Assembly: GCA_008501765.1 (NCBI GenBank)
Contig: QQUE01000012.1
Coordinates: 62,001-126,000, forward strand
Length of the DNA stretch: 64,000 nucleotides
Source of the DNA: Calditrichota bacterium
GTDB taxonomy: Bacteria; Zhuqueibacterota; Zhuqueibacteria; Zhuqueibacterales; Geothermadaptataceae
Reading direction: 5' to 3'
The translations under genes were made by a program, and so were the position numbers. Numbering within the stretch: position 1 is the first letter of the stretch; the number at the start of each line of letters is the position of its first letter. Below the pieces are notes generated by a model. The model ran no database searches, was not told the DNA's origin, and saw only the letters and a list, made by a program, of their open reading frames with translations. Positions 54,303-63,304 of the stretch are shown here, in pieces.

Positions 54303-57104
54303 TTAATTAATTTTTTTTGAATCGACGATAAACCATTGATCCTGATCTTTTTCCAGAACCCAAATGTACTTGGTTTCCGAATGTTGTTCTGCGCCCTGTA
54401 AATTTTTGGAATCCAATTTGAGCAGAATGCCAAGATAAATATTCTCCTCATTTTGCTTGACATTGATAACATCAACATCAGCTTTGACATTTTGCGATGT
54501 CTTAAAAAATTGCTGCCAGTAATCGGTATCGAGATTGGGATCAATATTCACCAAATCGCTAAAGTTCTCAGCTTCAATAATATTGATATATTTAACTATT
54601 AAATCTCGCAGAGGATTGGGTTCGTCATTCTGTTTTTTATTGCCAGCGCTGTCTTTTTCCGGTGTAGCGGCTACCGATGGTGTTTTTGTTTCAGTTGGCG
54701 GCGGCGTTGTGGGTTTGGCAACCGAGGTCGTTTGTTTTTTCGCAACCACAGGCGGTTTTGAAACAGTGACAGGTGGCGCCTTTTCTTTCGCTGCTGCGGC
54801 AAATAGCGCTTCCGATTCACCGAATTGCACGGCTGCCGTGGCAAAGTCCTCTTTGGCATACGCTGTTCGCGCAGTTTGCTCGAGAGCCACACCCTGTTCG
54901 TAAGTTGCACTCTTTTGATTGACTTTTGCCACGCTTTCTTTTTTCACGACCATATCGGCCAAAGCCGCATCCGCCTTTTTCCGGGCTTCATTTTTCAACT
55001 CAACTTCATTTGTTAATTCCACCGAACCAGATTCGGATTTATCTTCACCTGTCGATTGCAGTTGATTTGCAGCACCCGTTTGAATTTCTTCCAATGAATC
55101 TGCTGTTGCAATTCCAGCGTTCGTTCCTTCGTCAGACGTGGAAGAATGTGGCAGCAAATAAGCATAACCGGCATAAGCGAGACCACAAATCACGATTGCC
55201 GCTGCGCTCAAAGGCAGCCATTTGGCCGGCTTTTTATTATCTGATTTTTGCAGCGTTTTCTTCTTCGCTGCCGGTGCTGGTTGAACTGTGCCGCCTGTTA
55301 TTTTCTTCAAATCATCGGCCAGCTCCTGCATCGTCTGATAGCGCTCATCAACATTTTTGTGCATACTTTTTGTGAGAACCCGATCAAGATCGGCTGGAAT
55401 TGAAGCATCAACTTGTGTTGCGGGGACAAATTCTTTTTTTACAATGGAATGCAGTGTCGCGGTATCATCTTTTCCAGTGAAGGGATATTTCCCTGTTACA
55501 AGGCGATAAGTGAGAACACCCAGCGCCCAAATATCACTGCGATGATCGATTTCTGCCCCACTCACCTGCTCCGGCGACATAAAAGTGAGCGTGCCCAGCG
55601 TCATGCCCGGTTTGGTGATGCGAGTCATGTTGGACTGTTTCGCGATGCCAAAATCGAGAATTTTAACAACATTATCGGTGGTGATAATAATGTTCGCCGG
55701 TTTAATATCGCGGTGCACGATCCCTTTTTTGTGGGCCTGGCTGAGTCCGGCAGCTATTTGCAGTGCAATGTCTTTTGCTTCGCTGATAGCCAGCTTTTTG
55801 CCCCGGATTTTCTTGGCAAGGATTTCCCCCTCATAATAGGCCATTGAAATGAACAATTTACCATCTTCAGTCTCATCAAATTCAAAAATGGTGCACACAT
55901 TCGGATGATCGAGATTTGAAGCGGACCGGGCTTCAAGTTTCAAGCGTTTGATGGCGGCAGGATTGAAGAGCAAATCGGAGGAAAGAAATTTGATGGCAAC
56001 CGTCCGATCAAGATTTAAATCCTGCGCTTTGAAAACGACGCCCATGCCGCCTTCGCCCAGTTCTTCCAAAAGTTTGTAATGGGTAATTGTCTGGCCGATG
56101 CGCAATTTTTTTTGTGTCGCGGGTGTTTCCATCGTGCCCATATTATCCATGCACTCCTGCCGCAGTGCTATAATTTCCTCATCATCGGGCAGAAAGGAGA
56201 GAATCTTATCAAATTTTGCCAGCGCTTCAGCAGATTTATTAGCCTCGAGCAATGCTTTCCCCTCAGTGATGAGTTGCTCGCGCAAAGCACTTTCGTCATG
56301 GCTTTTGTTCATTGCCGAATTGAGGTCTTTAATAATAAGCGAGCAATCCGAATAGCGCTCATCAATGTTTTTAGCCAGGCTTTTGTTGATTATTTTCTGC
56401 AATTCGTCGAGAAAATTATGTTCGTCAATTTTAATTTCCGGCGCTTCTTCATGAGTAATTTTGTACATAATTGTCACGTATTCGCCATCAAACGGTTTTT
56501 CACCGGTCAGCAATTCATAAAAAAGAACACCAAAAGAGAATATATCGGAGCGTTTATCGATGGGCTCGCCTTTGATTTGCTCGGGCGACATGTAACTCGG
56601 CGTGCCGACACGTGTGCCTTCCTGCGTCAAATTGCTCGAGGTCGGTTTGGCGATGCCGAAATCGATAATTTTAACCTTGCCGTCATGTAATATCCGGATA
56701 TTTTCCGGTTTGATATCACGGTGTACTATTCCGGATTCGTGGGCGTAACGTAAGCCCTGGCAAATAGACTTGGCGATCGTGAGTTTTTCCATCAAAGTCA
56801 TCGGCTTTTTCTCGTCGATTATTTCGCGCAAATCCTGGCCATCGAGAAATTCCATCACGATGTAAGGCCTGCCTTCGACCTCCCCCACATCGTGAATGAT
56901 GCCGATATTTTCGTGGGATAATTTGCCGGCTGAACGTGCTTCGCGGTAAAACCGCTCCAGCGTATCCGTCAAGTCGAGAGCTTCTTCCGAGATGACTTTG
57001 ATGGCAACATCCCGGTCAATCATCGGATCGTATGCTTTGTAGACAACCCCCATCCCGCCTTTGCCGAGTTCATCTTTTATTTCATATTTGCCAATTTTTT
57101 TCAT
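54303..57104 (-). CDS. Tandem Ser/Thr protein kinase with membrane helix and C-terminal sensor-like domain
   Basis: 933 residues from ATG 57102-57104 (GGTGA upstream). A GTG 12 bases earlier is possible. It carries two complete Hanks-type kinase domains. Kinase 1 (~3-265) has GKGGMGVVYKAYD, VAIKVIS, HRDIKPENI and DFGIAKPTS. Kinase 2 (~345-605) has GEGGMGVVFKAQD, VAIKFLS, HRDIKPANI and DFGIAKQSN. A TPR-like stretch lies between (ALLEANKSAEALAKFDKIL). One membrane helix is near 640 (LPLSAAAIVICGLAYAGYAYLL). The extracytoplasmic part has a Pro/Thr-rich linker and an NTF2/SnoaL-like end (YINIIEAENFSDLVN, then YIWVLEKDQDQWFIVD). Both kinases look active. The substrate is unknown. Confidence 0.9.
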   Translation of the reverse strand: MKKIGKYEIKDELGKGGMGVVYKAYDPMIDRDVAIKVISEEALDLTDTLERFYREARSAGKLSHENIGIIHDVGEVEGRPYIVMEFLDGQDLREIIDEKKPMTLMEKLTIAKSICQGLRYAHESGIVHRDIKPENIRILHDGKVKIIDFGIAKPTSSNLTQEGTRVGTPSYMSPEQIKGEPIDKRSDIFSFGVLFYELLTGEKPFDGEYVTIMYKITHEEAPEIKIDEHNFLDELQKIINKSLAKNIDERYSDCSLIIKDLNSAMNKSHDESALREQLITEGKALLEANKSAEALAKFDKILSFLPDDEEIIALRQECMDNMGTMETPATQKKLRIGQTITHYKLLEELGEGGMGVVFKAQDLNLDRTVAIKFLSSDLLFNPAAIKRLKLEARSASNLDHPNVCTIFEFDETEDGKLFISMAYYEGEILAKKIRGKKLAISEAKDIALQIAAGLSQAHKKGIVHRDIKPANIIITTDNVVKILDFGIAKQSNMTRITKPGMTLGTLTFMSPEQVSGAEIDHRSDIWALGVLTYRLVTGKYPFTGKDDTATLHSIVKKEFVPATQVDASIPADLDRVLTKSMHKNVDERYQTMQELADDLKKITGGTVQPAPAAKKKTLQKSDNKKPAKWLPLSAAAIVICGLAYAGYAYLLPHSSTSDEGTNAGIATADSLEEIQTGAANQLQSTGEDKSESGSVELTNEVELKNEARKKADAALADMVVKKESVAKVNQKSATYEQGVALEQTARTAYAKEDFATAAVQFGESEALFAAAAKEKAPPVTVSKPPVVAKKQTTSVAKPTTPPPTETKTPSVAATPEKDSAGNKKQNDEPNPLRDLIVKYINIIEAENFSDLVNIDPNLDTDYWQQFFKTSQNVKADVDVINVKQNEENIYLGILLKLDSKNLQGAEQHSETKYIWVLEKDQDQWFIVDSKKIN

Positions 57105-57376
57105 AATTTCACCCACGCTGAAAAGAAGAAATCAAATGCCGCATTTTGTATTACATATTGTATATATTGTAATTGAATCACTGCAGAAAAACAAGTATTT
57201 TCCTGCCCAACAAGGGATCAAATATTACATTGGTTGGATATTCTTTGCATAATTCAGGATGGATTCGCATAATTGTGTTGCCGTTTTTTTGCTGCAAATG
57301 GTTTGTGGAACTCCAGGTTTAATTTGTCACTGCGTGTTTGGCGATTCACTTAGAATTTAGAAAACATAAGTGAGGC

Positions 57377-57458
57377 GCCTGGCACTTGATTGATTTTTTT
57401 AAAGTTAGCAAATAATTGAACTTTTGATATTTTTAAAAGACTTGAATAAGTGCCAGGC
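57377..57458. repeat. Inverted repeat GCCTGGCACTT / AAGTGCCAGGC
   Basis: Perfect 11-bp arms (57377-57387 and 57448-57458) enclose a 60-base AT-rich centre. Single copy in this window, of the style seen in REP/MITE-like elements. Confidence 0.6.
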
Positions 57459-57522
57459 ACATTTTTAGCAGTTTATAAATAGTTCAATCTAAATGTAACT
57501 ATTTTTTATTGGCTAAAAGCGT

Positions 57523-57582
57523 TTGTACTCAGAGCTTGCTCTGCCTGAAAATCTGAATATCAGAGCAAGCTCTGGACTACAA
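57523..57582. repeat. Inverted-repeat element, copy 2 (CAGAGCAAGCTCTG family)
   Basis: CTCAGAGCTTGCTCTG on the left and CAGAGCAAGCTCTGGACTAC on the right, flanked by TTGTA and TACAA. It matches copy 1 at 27925-27984. ACATTTTTAAACTTGAA follows about 35 bases to the right. Confidence 0.8.
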
Positions 57583-57707
57583 GTTTTACTCCCTGTAACC
57601 AAAAGGGATGCAGGCACATTTTTAAACTTGAAGAACCGCGAACCAGGCAAATTTGTTTAATATGTTAAATTGGTGTTCAACATGAACATTCTAAAATTTC
57701 AGGTAAG

Positions 57708-59189
57708 ATGAAAAACTTTTTCCGGAATTTATTCGATAACTGGTGGAAATTTGGCTTCGGTCTTTTACTCGGTGCGCTCGTCACTTTTATTGGCATGCGT
57801 TTTGGCGATCAAATCACCCAGCTTGTGAGCTCATTTTATCCGGCCCAAAAAATTGAGCCAACAATAGGCTCGATACCGATGAAATTGCCGATGAATGACC
57901 GCATCACAGCCCGGATCAAGTTTTTCCTGCGACCGGTGATGAAGAAAGAATTGCTGGACAGCTACCGCCGCTCCGGGCGCTACATTAAAATGATCGAAGC
58001 CGCGCTGGAAGAATATGGACTGCCGCGCGAACTCGCCTGGCTGCCAATCCAGGAAAGCAGCTATTTACCTTACAGACAATCGCATGTCGGCGCCGTTGGT
58101 TTGTGGCAAATCATGCCGGCCATGGCCTCCGAATACGGATTAAAGCGTAATCAATGGCTTGATGAACGAAGAGACCCGGAAAAATCCACCCTGGCCGCTA
58201 TCGAATACCTGCGTTTTTTGTACGATCATTTTAAAGATTGGGACTATGCGCTCGCGTCTTATAATTACGGATATTCAAAAGTCGGGCGGGCTATTCGCCG
58301 TGAAAAGAGTAAAAGCTTTTGGCAGCTCCGGCGCGTTCCCAAAGAAACATATAATTTCGTACCAACTTTTTATGCCATTTGCCATTTATTATCGCAACCC
58401 GAGAAATACGGAATTCAGCTTCCGCAACCATTTGTGCCCTACGAGACAGGGAGGATGACAATTAGCGGCTCTGTTTCCATTCGTGAAATTGCCAAACGGG
58501 CTGGAATGACATCCCGGGATTTAAAAAAGCTGAATCCTGCTTTGACAGGAAAAATGATTCCGACTGGTGATTTTGAGCTCATCTTGCCAAAAAACGACAA
58601 GGAAGCATTCGCCAAACGCTACAAAGAAAATCCACCACCGCGCATTCGATTTTCAAACCAATTCTATAAAGTAAAACGAGGCGATAGTCTTTACAAAATC
58701 GCTAAAAAATTTGGCACAACAATCAATAAACTCAAAGCCGACAACCGCCTGCGCAGTACGCGATGGATCAATGTCGGCACTGTTTTGAAAGTTCAGACTG
58801 TTGAAATTGAAAAGCCCGATACTACGGCCGTCGACCTGGTTGATGCCGGCGTTGAAACCGAAGATTCAGTGCCGATAAAGTTGCGTCTCACCTACCAGGC
58901 AGAACGGGAAGGCATCGCCCTGGACACGATTGCCCGTTATTATTCGGTCACCAGCGACGAGATGCGCCTGTGGAATTCCTGGCTGGAAGCAGAGCGTCTC
59001 AGTAAAGGGGATGAAATTACCATTCTAAAAGAAGAAGAGAAAGTCGCCATTTACAGCACCAAAAAAGGCGATTCGTTGTGGGACATATCGAAAAAATTTG
59101 GCACGCCCGTGCATCAGCTCAAACGCTGGAACCAGCTCAAAGGCTCACGAATTTATCCCGGAGCTAAGTTGCTTGTGAAGATCAGATAA
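57708..59189 (+). CDS. MltD-like lytic transglycosylase with LysM repeats
   Basis: 493 residues. An N-terminal signal anchor (FGFGLLLGALVTFIGMRFG) is followed by the SLT domain. The catalytic Glu116 is in LPIQESSYLP, then GAVGLWQIMPAMASEYGL and ALASYNYGYSKVGRAI. Two clear LysM repeats follow, FYKVKRGDSLYKIAKKFGTT and IYSTKKGDSLWDISKKFGTP, with a weaker one between them (QAEREGIALDTIARYYSV). An earlier LysM-like stretch lies near residue 255. It cleaves peptidoglycan while bound by LysM. Layout matches MltD. Confidence 0.92.
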   Translation: MKNFFRNLFDNWWKFGFGLLLGALVTFIGMRFGDQITQLVSSFYPAQKIEPTIGSIPMKLPMNDRITARIKFFLRPVMKKELLDSYRRSGRYIKMIEAALEEYGLPRELAWLPIQESSYLPYRQSHVGAVGLWQIMPAMASEYGLKRNQWLDERRDPEKSTLAAIEYLRFLYDHFKDWDYALASYNYGYSKVGRAIRREKSKSFWQLRRVPKETYNFVPTFYAICHLLSQPEKYGIQLPQPFVPYETGRMTISGSVSIREIAKRAGMTSRDLKKLNPALTGKMIPTGDFELILPKNDKEAFAKRYKENPPPRIRFSNQFYKVKRGDSLYKIAKKFGTTINKLKADNRLRSTRWINVGTVLKVQTVEIEKPDTTAVDLVDAGVETEDSVPIKLRLTYQAEREGIALDTIARYYSVTSDEMRLWNSWLEAERLSKGDEITILKEEEKVAIYSTKKGDSLWDISKKFGTPVHQLKRWNQLKGSRIYPGAKLLVKIR

Positions 59190-59428
59190 AGTTATTAAAG
59201 CCAACCTGACACACTCTTTACGTTGTTCGAGTGCTATTTTTATCCTTCCAGAAGTTATAATTTTTTACTATTCACTTACTCTGTTGCAACAGATTATTGT
59301 AGCTATATTTTATTAATTTTACTATTGTCCATCTATCTTTAATTTTGATTAAAATACGAAGCATGAGGCAAGCAGACAATTATTATGGCGTCGACCAATA
59401 AATCCATAAAAAAAAGATATTGGCATCT

Positions 59429-61117
59429 ATGAATTTCGAAATAATCTTGAAAATGCTCTTTAATCTTGTCGGTGGCTTAGGGATTTTTTTACTGGGGATG
59501 AAATATATGCAACAGGGCCTGCAAGTTGTTGCGGGTCCGAAGATCAGGCAAATGATTAATTCTGTCACATCGAACCGTTTTTTGGCGGTTGGCATCGGAT
59601 TATTTGTGACGACACTCGTTCAATCGAGTTCCGTCACCTCTGTCATGGTGATTGGCTTTGTCAATAGTGAATTAATGGCGCTTAGCGGTGCAATCGGTGT
59701 AATTATGGGGGCCAACATCGGCACGACGATCACTGGCTGGATGCTTGCTCTGAAAATTGGAAAATATGGGCTGCCAATCGTTGGCCTGAGCGCCTTTGGC
59801 TGGTTATTTCTGAAGAAGGAAAGATACCGCTATATAGCATTGGCCCTCCTTGGAATTGGCATGGTATTTTTTGGACTTGAGCTGATGAAAAACGGCTTCA
59901 AGCCACTCCGTGGGCAACCCGAATTCACCGCCATGTTCCATGCATTTCATGCAGCAGATTATTTTGGTGTTCTGAAAGCCGCTCTTGTGGGTTGTGTGCT
60001 GACGGTTATTGTGCAATCATCATCGGCAACATTGGGGATCACCATTGCCCTGGCCAACACAGGTGTCATCGACTTTTATACGGCAGCAGCTTTAGTATTG
60101 GGTGAGAATATTGGAACCACCATTACAGCCTTTTTAGCTTCTTTGGGCGCCGAAGACATTAATGCGAAACGTGCTGCCTATTTCCACGTGATATTCAACG
60201 TATTAGGCGTCCTCTGGATTACGGCGCTTTTTCATCCCGTGTACATTCCCTTGATAACCAAAATAGTGATAGGAATTGATCCGAATACGCAAACGGCTGC
60301 TGGAAGTTATCCATATATGACAGCAGCCATTGCTGCTGTGCATAGCGGATTTAACATAGCAAATGCCCTGCTTTTTCTACCCTTCACCACATTCTTCGCG
60401 AATCTGTTGAACAGGATCGGCAAAGAGAAAGTGAAAGGCCGGAAGGATTATCTAACACACCTGAATTTTCACGTCGGAACCCCTCCCTTGGCAGCGATAG
60501 AACAGTCGCACTTTGAAATAAGCCGAATGGAATTCAGAGTGAGAGAAATGATTGACAACCTGAAAATTGTCATTAAAAAACCCAATTCATCAGATGATGT
60601 TGTAAAGGAAATTTTTGAACGTGAAAATATTTTAGATCACGTGCAAAAAGAAATTACCACTTTCTTAACAGATATTTTGGGAGAAGACATACCGAATGAA
60701 ATAGCATCTGAGGCGCAAGTTCAACTGAGGATGGCCGACGAATATGAATCCATAAGTGATGAGATTACCGCTGCATTAAAATTGTATCTCAGGTTAAGGG
60801 AATACAAGATAAAGTTTACTAAAGAACAAGCGAATGAGCTTCTGCAAATTCATGATGATGTCGCAGAATTTAATAATTTTATACATAGAAAATTCGCAAA
60901 ATCCCACGATAGATTTATGGATAAAGCCTATGATCATAGCCAAAAGATAACGGAACGTATTCGTGAACTTCGAAGCAAACATTGGTCTCGCCTTTCAGAT
61001 ACCAAATTAGATCCAATGATAAGCACAACTTTCATGGATATCGCCAATGTCTATCGAAGATCCACAGAACATCTGATAAATGTTGCCGAAGCGCTTTGCG
61101 GCTTTAAAAGAATTTAA
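59429..61117 (+). CDS. Na/Pi cotransporter family protein (NptA-PhoU type)
   Basis: 562 residues from ATG 59429. A TTG nine bases earlier is possible. The signature QSSS repeats are present in both halves (VQSSSVTSVMVIGFVNSELM and VQSSSATLGITIALANTGVI), each followed by GANIGTTIT or GENIGTTIT. About eight to ten membrane helices lie in residues 1-340. The C-terminal ~220 residues are helical and PhoU-like (SHFEISRMEFRVREMIDNLK and following). It is a sodium-coupled phosphate transporter, possibly self-regulated through the PhoU-like part. No pho genes are adjacent. Confidence 0.9.
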   Translation: MNFEIILKMLFNLVGGLGIFLLGMKYMQQGLQVVAGPKIRQMINSVTSNRFLAVGIGLFVTTLVQSSSVTSVMVIGFVNSELMALSGAIGVIMGANIGTTITGWMLALKIGKYGLPIVGLSAFGWLFLKKERYRYIALALLGIGMVFFGLELMKNGFKPLRGQPEFTAMFHAFHAADYFGVLKAALVGCVLTVIVQSSSATLGITIALANTGVIDFYTAAALVLGENIGTTITAFLASLGAEDINAKRAAYFHVIFNVLGVLWITALFHPVYIPLITKIVIGIDPNTQTAAGSYPYMTAAIAAVHSGFNIANALLFLPFTTFFANLLNRIGKEKVKGRKDYLTHLNFHVGTPPLAAIEQSHFEISRMEFRVREMIDNLKIVIKKPNSSDDVVKEIFERENILDHVQKEITTFLTDILGEDIPNEIASEAQVQLRMADEYESISDEITAALKLYLRLREYKIKFTKEQANELLQIHDDVAEFNNFIHRKFAKSHDRFMDKAYDHSQKITERIRELRSKHWSRLSDTKLDPMISTTFMDIANVYRRSTEHLINVAEALCGFKRI

Positions 61118-61407
61118 ACCCCAAATCTGCTCAATCCTCACTCCAACAAGTATTCCAACGACCGGAGAACCGTAACGCAGTTGGCACAATCGGCATTTTA
61201 GTCGGCCCGGCAATTAAGAATCGGCACGATGAAACGCCACGTTAAAGACGTCAACAACGCACTGACATTTTCAATTTAAGGATGAAAATAATAGTCGCCG
61301 GTGTTCAAGAAATGGGAACTAATGGGACGGCATTTGGAAATTTCTTCTGATATTTTATTTTATATAGCAAACGGTATTTCTGAAAACTACAAAATCAGGT
61401 TTATTAC

Positions 61408-62658
61408 ATGCGGCTTTTCAAAATAGCCTTCCTCGCTCTTTTCGCTTCGAACGCATTCAGCCAATCAATAATCGAGGCAAATCACTCTGAATCTTCAAAT
61501 AAAAACAGCGCCCTTGTCTATCTTTTGCACGGACTCGGACGCAGCAAAACAGCCGTTTGGCTCCTTGCTTCCAGGCTGGAAGAAGCTGGTTTTGCGGTGA
61601 ATCGCATCGATTACTCCTCATTGCATAAATCACCGGAAGAAATTATGCAGGATGTCAGTCAACAAATTTTAGCCGGCAATCCACAGGAATTTCAGACCGT
61701 GCATTTCGTCGGCCACTCGTTGGGCGGGCTGCTGATTCGTGCTTATCTGGAAAAAAATAAGGTTAAAAATCTCGGCCGTGTCGTTCTTTTGGGAACGCCC
61801 AACAAAGGTACACCGTTAGTCGACAAATACCGCGACTCCTGGTGGTTGCAACTGCTTGGGCCGACAACTTTGGCACTGGGCACAGACGAAAACAGTTTTC
61901 CGAGCTCAATTGCTGATCCCTATTACCCCGTTGGCGTCATTGCAGGAGTCGCTGTTGGAATCGAAAATGAGGATTTAATTCCCGGGCAAGACGACGGCCT
62001 GGTACCCCTGGAGTCAACAAAAGTAAACGGTATGACCGACATGGTTATCATCGAAAGCGGCCACAGCATGATGCGCTACAACGAAGACGTGGCCCGGCAA
62101 ACAATTGCGTTTTTACGCCATGGAAAATTTTACAGCAAAGGAAATCCAATGGAATTTATAGAACACAGTATTCGTTGGTGCAAAGGCGAAATTTTTGAGG
62201 GTCGGCTATTAGCGCTTTTCGGCCTGCTCGTGCTCATTATTTCGATTCTTCTCGGCAAAATGGGCAGCACGCCATTCAGCAAAGCGATGTTTATCCCCAT
62301 GGTGCTGGTTGCACTTTTCTGCCTGAGCACCGGATTGACAATGAATTTCAGCAATCAAAAACGGATTGTGCAATTTCAGAAAGAGTACAAAACCGACGCA
62401 CAAAATTTCATTGCCAGTGAGAAAAACCGAACCGACACATTCATAAAATGGTACCCGTACACCATGTACATTTTGTCAGCAATTATTATTGCCGGCATCC
62501 TGTTTTTTATCTTATTTGGGCCATCTCCGATGTGGCGAGCCATCGGATTGGCGCTGATTTTACTTGGTTTTTCGGGATTGTTTTTAGATCATTTCTCTGA
62601 AGAAAGAGCGGATGTTTATCACAAGCATATCGAGGAATATCTCGAAACAAAAAGATAA
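61408..62658 (+). CDS. Lipase-like alpha/beta hydrolase with C-terminal membrane helices
   Basis: 416 residues. A signal peptide (1-18, ending NAFSQ) is followed by an alpha/beta hydrolase: oxyanion segment YLLHGLGRSKTA, nucleophile Ser in VGHSLGGLLIRAY, probable acid in GQDDGLVPLEST and His in ESGHSMMRYN. This resembles PGAP1/lipase class proteins. After residue ~255 come four hydrophobic helices separated by a polar segment, so the enzyme is membrane-tethered with an extracytoplasmic active site. The substrate is unknown. It stands alone in its transcript, with AGG upstream of the ATG. Confidence 0.82.
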   Translation: MRLFKIAFLALFASNAFSQSIIEANHSESSNKNSALVYLLHGLGRSKTAVWLLASRLEEAGFAVNRIDYSSLHKSPEEIMQDVSQQILAGNPQEFQTVHFVGHSLGGLLIRAYLEKNKVKNLGRVVLLGTPNKGTPLVDKYRDSWWLQLLGPTTLALGTDENSFPSSIADPYYPVGVIAGVAVGIENEDLIPGQDDGLVPLESTKVNGMTDMVIIESGHSMMRYNEDVARQTIAFLRHGKFYSKGNPMEFIEHSIRWCKGEIFEGRLLALFGLLVLIISILLGKMGSTPFSKAMFIPMVLVALFCLSTGLTMNFSNQKRIVQFQKEYKTDAQNFIASEKNRTDTFIKWYPYTMYILSAIIIAGILFFILFGPSPMWRAIGLALILLGFSGLFLDHFSEERADVYHKHIEEYLETKR

Positions 62659-62987
62659 TTTCACACTTTATTTGTATTAAATTTTTGGCCGCCGACTTGC
62701 ACAGAATAAACACAGATAAATTTCTTAAGTTCCGGATATCAAGTTAACACTGTGGTGAGTTTACTTTTCAAACTGCGCACCAACCCACCTCCTTCGACTG
62801 GCTCAGGAAGGCGCCTGACTTTTGCGAAGAATGATTCACAAAGATGATATGCGAAATAAGGCGCAACGTTTTTGAGCACATCAGAAGTGGGTTTCATGCT
62901 GGCTGAGTCAACTTAAATACCGGATTCTTCAGTTTTGAAATGCGGTGAAAATCCATGATAATCCCTGGCTATAAGGAGAGTTGTTCT
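62659..62987. other. Intergenic region, no gene
   Basis: 329 bases. A stretch at about 62790-62815 (CCTTCGACTGGCTCAGGAAGG) looks like a short dispersed repeat but has no partner in this window. A ribosome-binding site for the next gene is at 62973-62980. Confidence 0.45.
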
Positions 62988-63263
62988 ATGTGTCGAAATA
63001 TCAAAACGTTATTCAATTTTGATCCCCCTGCTACAAAGGATGAAATTTATGCATCATCATTGCAATATGTGCGCAAGGTGAGCGGATTTAGAAAGCCATC
63101 AAAACACAATGAAACAACTTTCGAAACTGCCATAAATGAGATTGCACAAATCACCCGACAATTATTAAATTCGCTGGAAACAGATTCTCCGTCAAAAAAT
63201 CGTGAAGAGGAAGCAGCAAAAGCCAAACTCAGGGCACAAAAACGATTTGGTTCCGAAACCTAA
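62988..63263 (+). CDS. DUF2277 family protein
   Basis: 91 residues from ATG 62988-62990, with AAGGAGAG 8 bases upstream. A start 11 codons earlier lacks this. The sequence MCRNIKTLFNFDPPAT at the N-terminus and LQYVRKVSGFRKPSKHNETT are diagnostic of DUF2277. The family also ends with a conserved Glu/Ala/Lys/Arg-rich helix (REEEAAKAKLRAQKRFG), as here. Function is unknown. The conserved early Cys-Arg-Asn triad suggests a binding site. Confidence 0.92.
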   Translation: MCRNIKTLFNFDPPATKDEIYASSLQYVRKVSGFRKPSKHNETTFETAINEIAQITRQLLNSLETDSPSKNREEEAAKAKLRAQKRFGSET

Positions 63264-63304
63264 TTTTTACTACTTAATAGAATTTTTCGCAATTGGATTT
63301 GACT

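Larger units (their letters stand above)
57105..57707. other. Divergent intergenic region with two inverted repeats
   Basis: 603 bases between the kinase (minus) and MltD-like (plus) genes. It contains the repeats at 57377-57458 and 57523-57582 and no gene. Promoters for both genes should be here. Confidence 0.6.

Noticed and set aside
56079-56690. 203-codon plus-strand frame opposite the kinase gene
   Set aside because: Phe/Cys-rich antisense shadow of a kinase with intact motifs.
61007-61213. 68-codon minus-strand frame at the end of the Na/Pi gene
   Set aside because: Half of it is antisense to the PhoU-like end and it has no support beyond being open.
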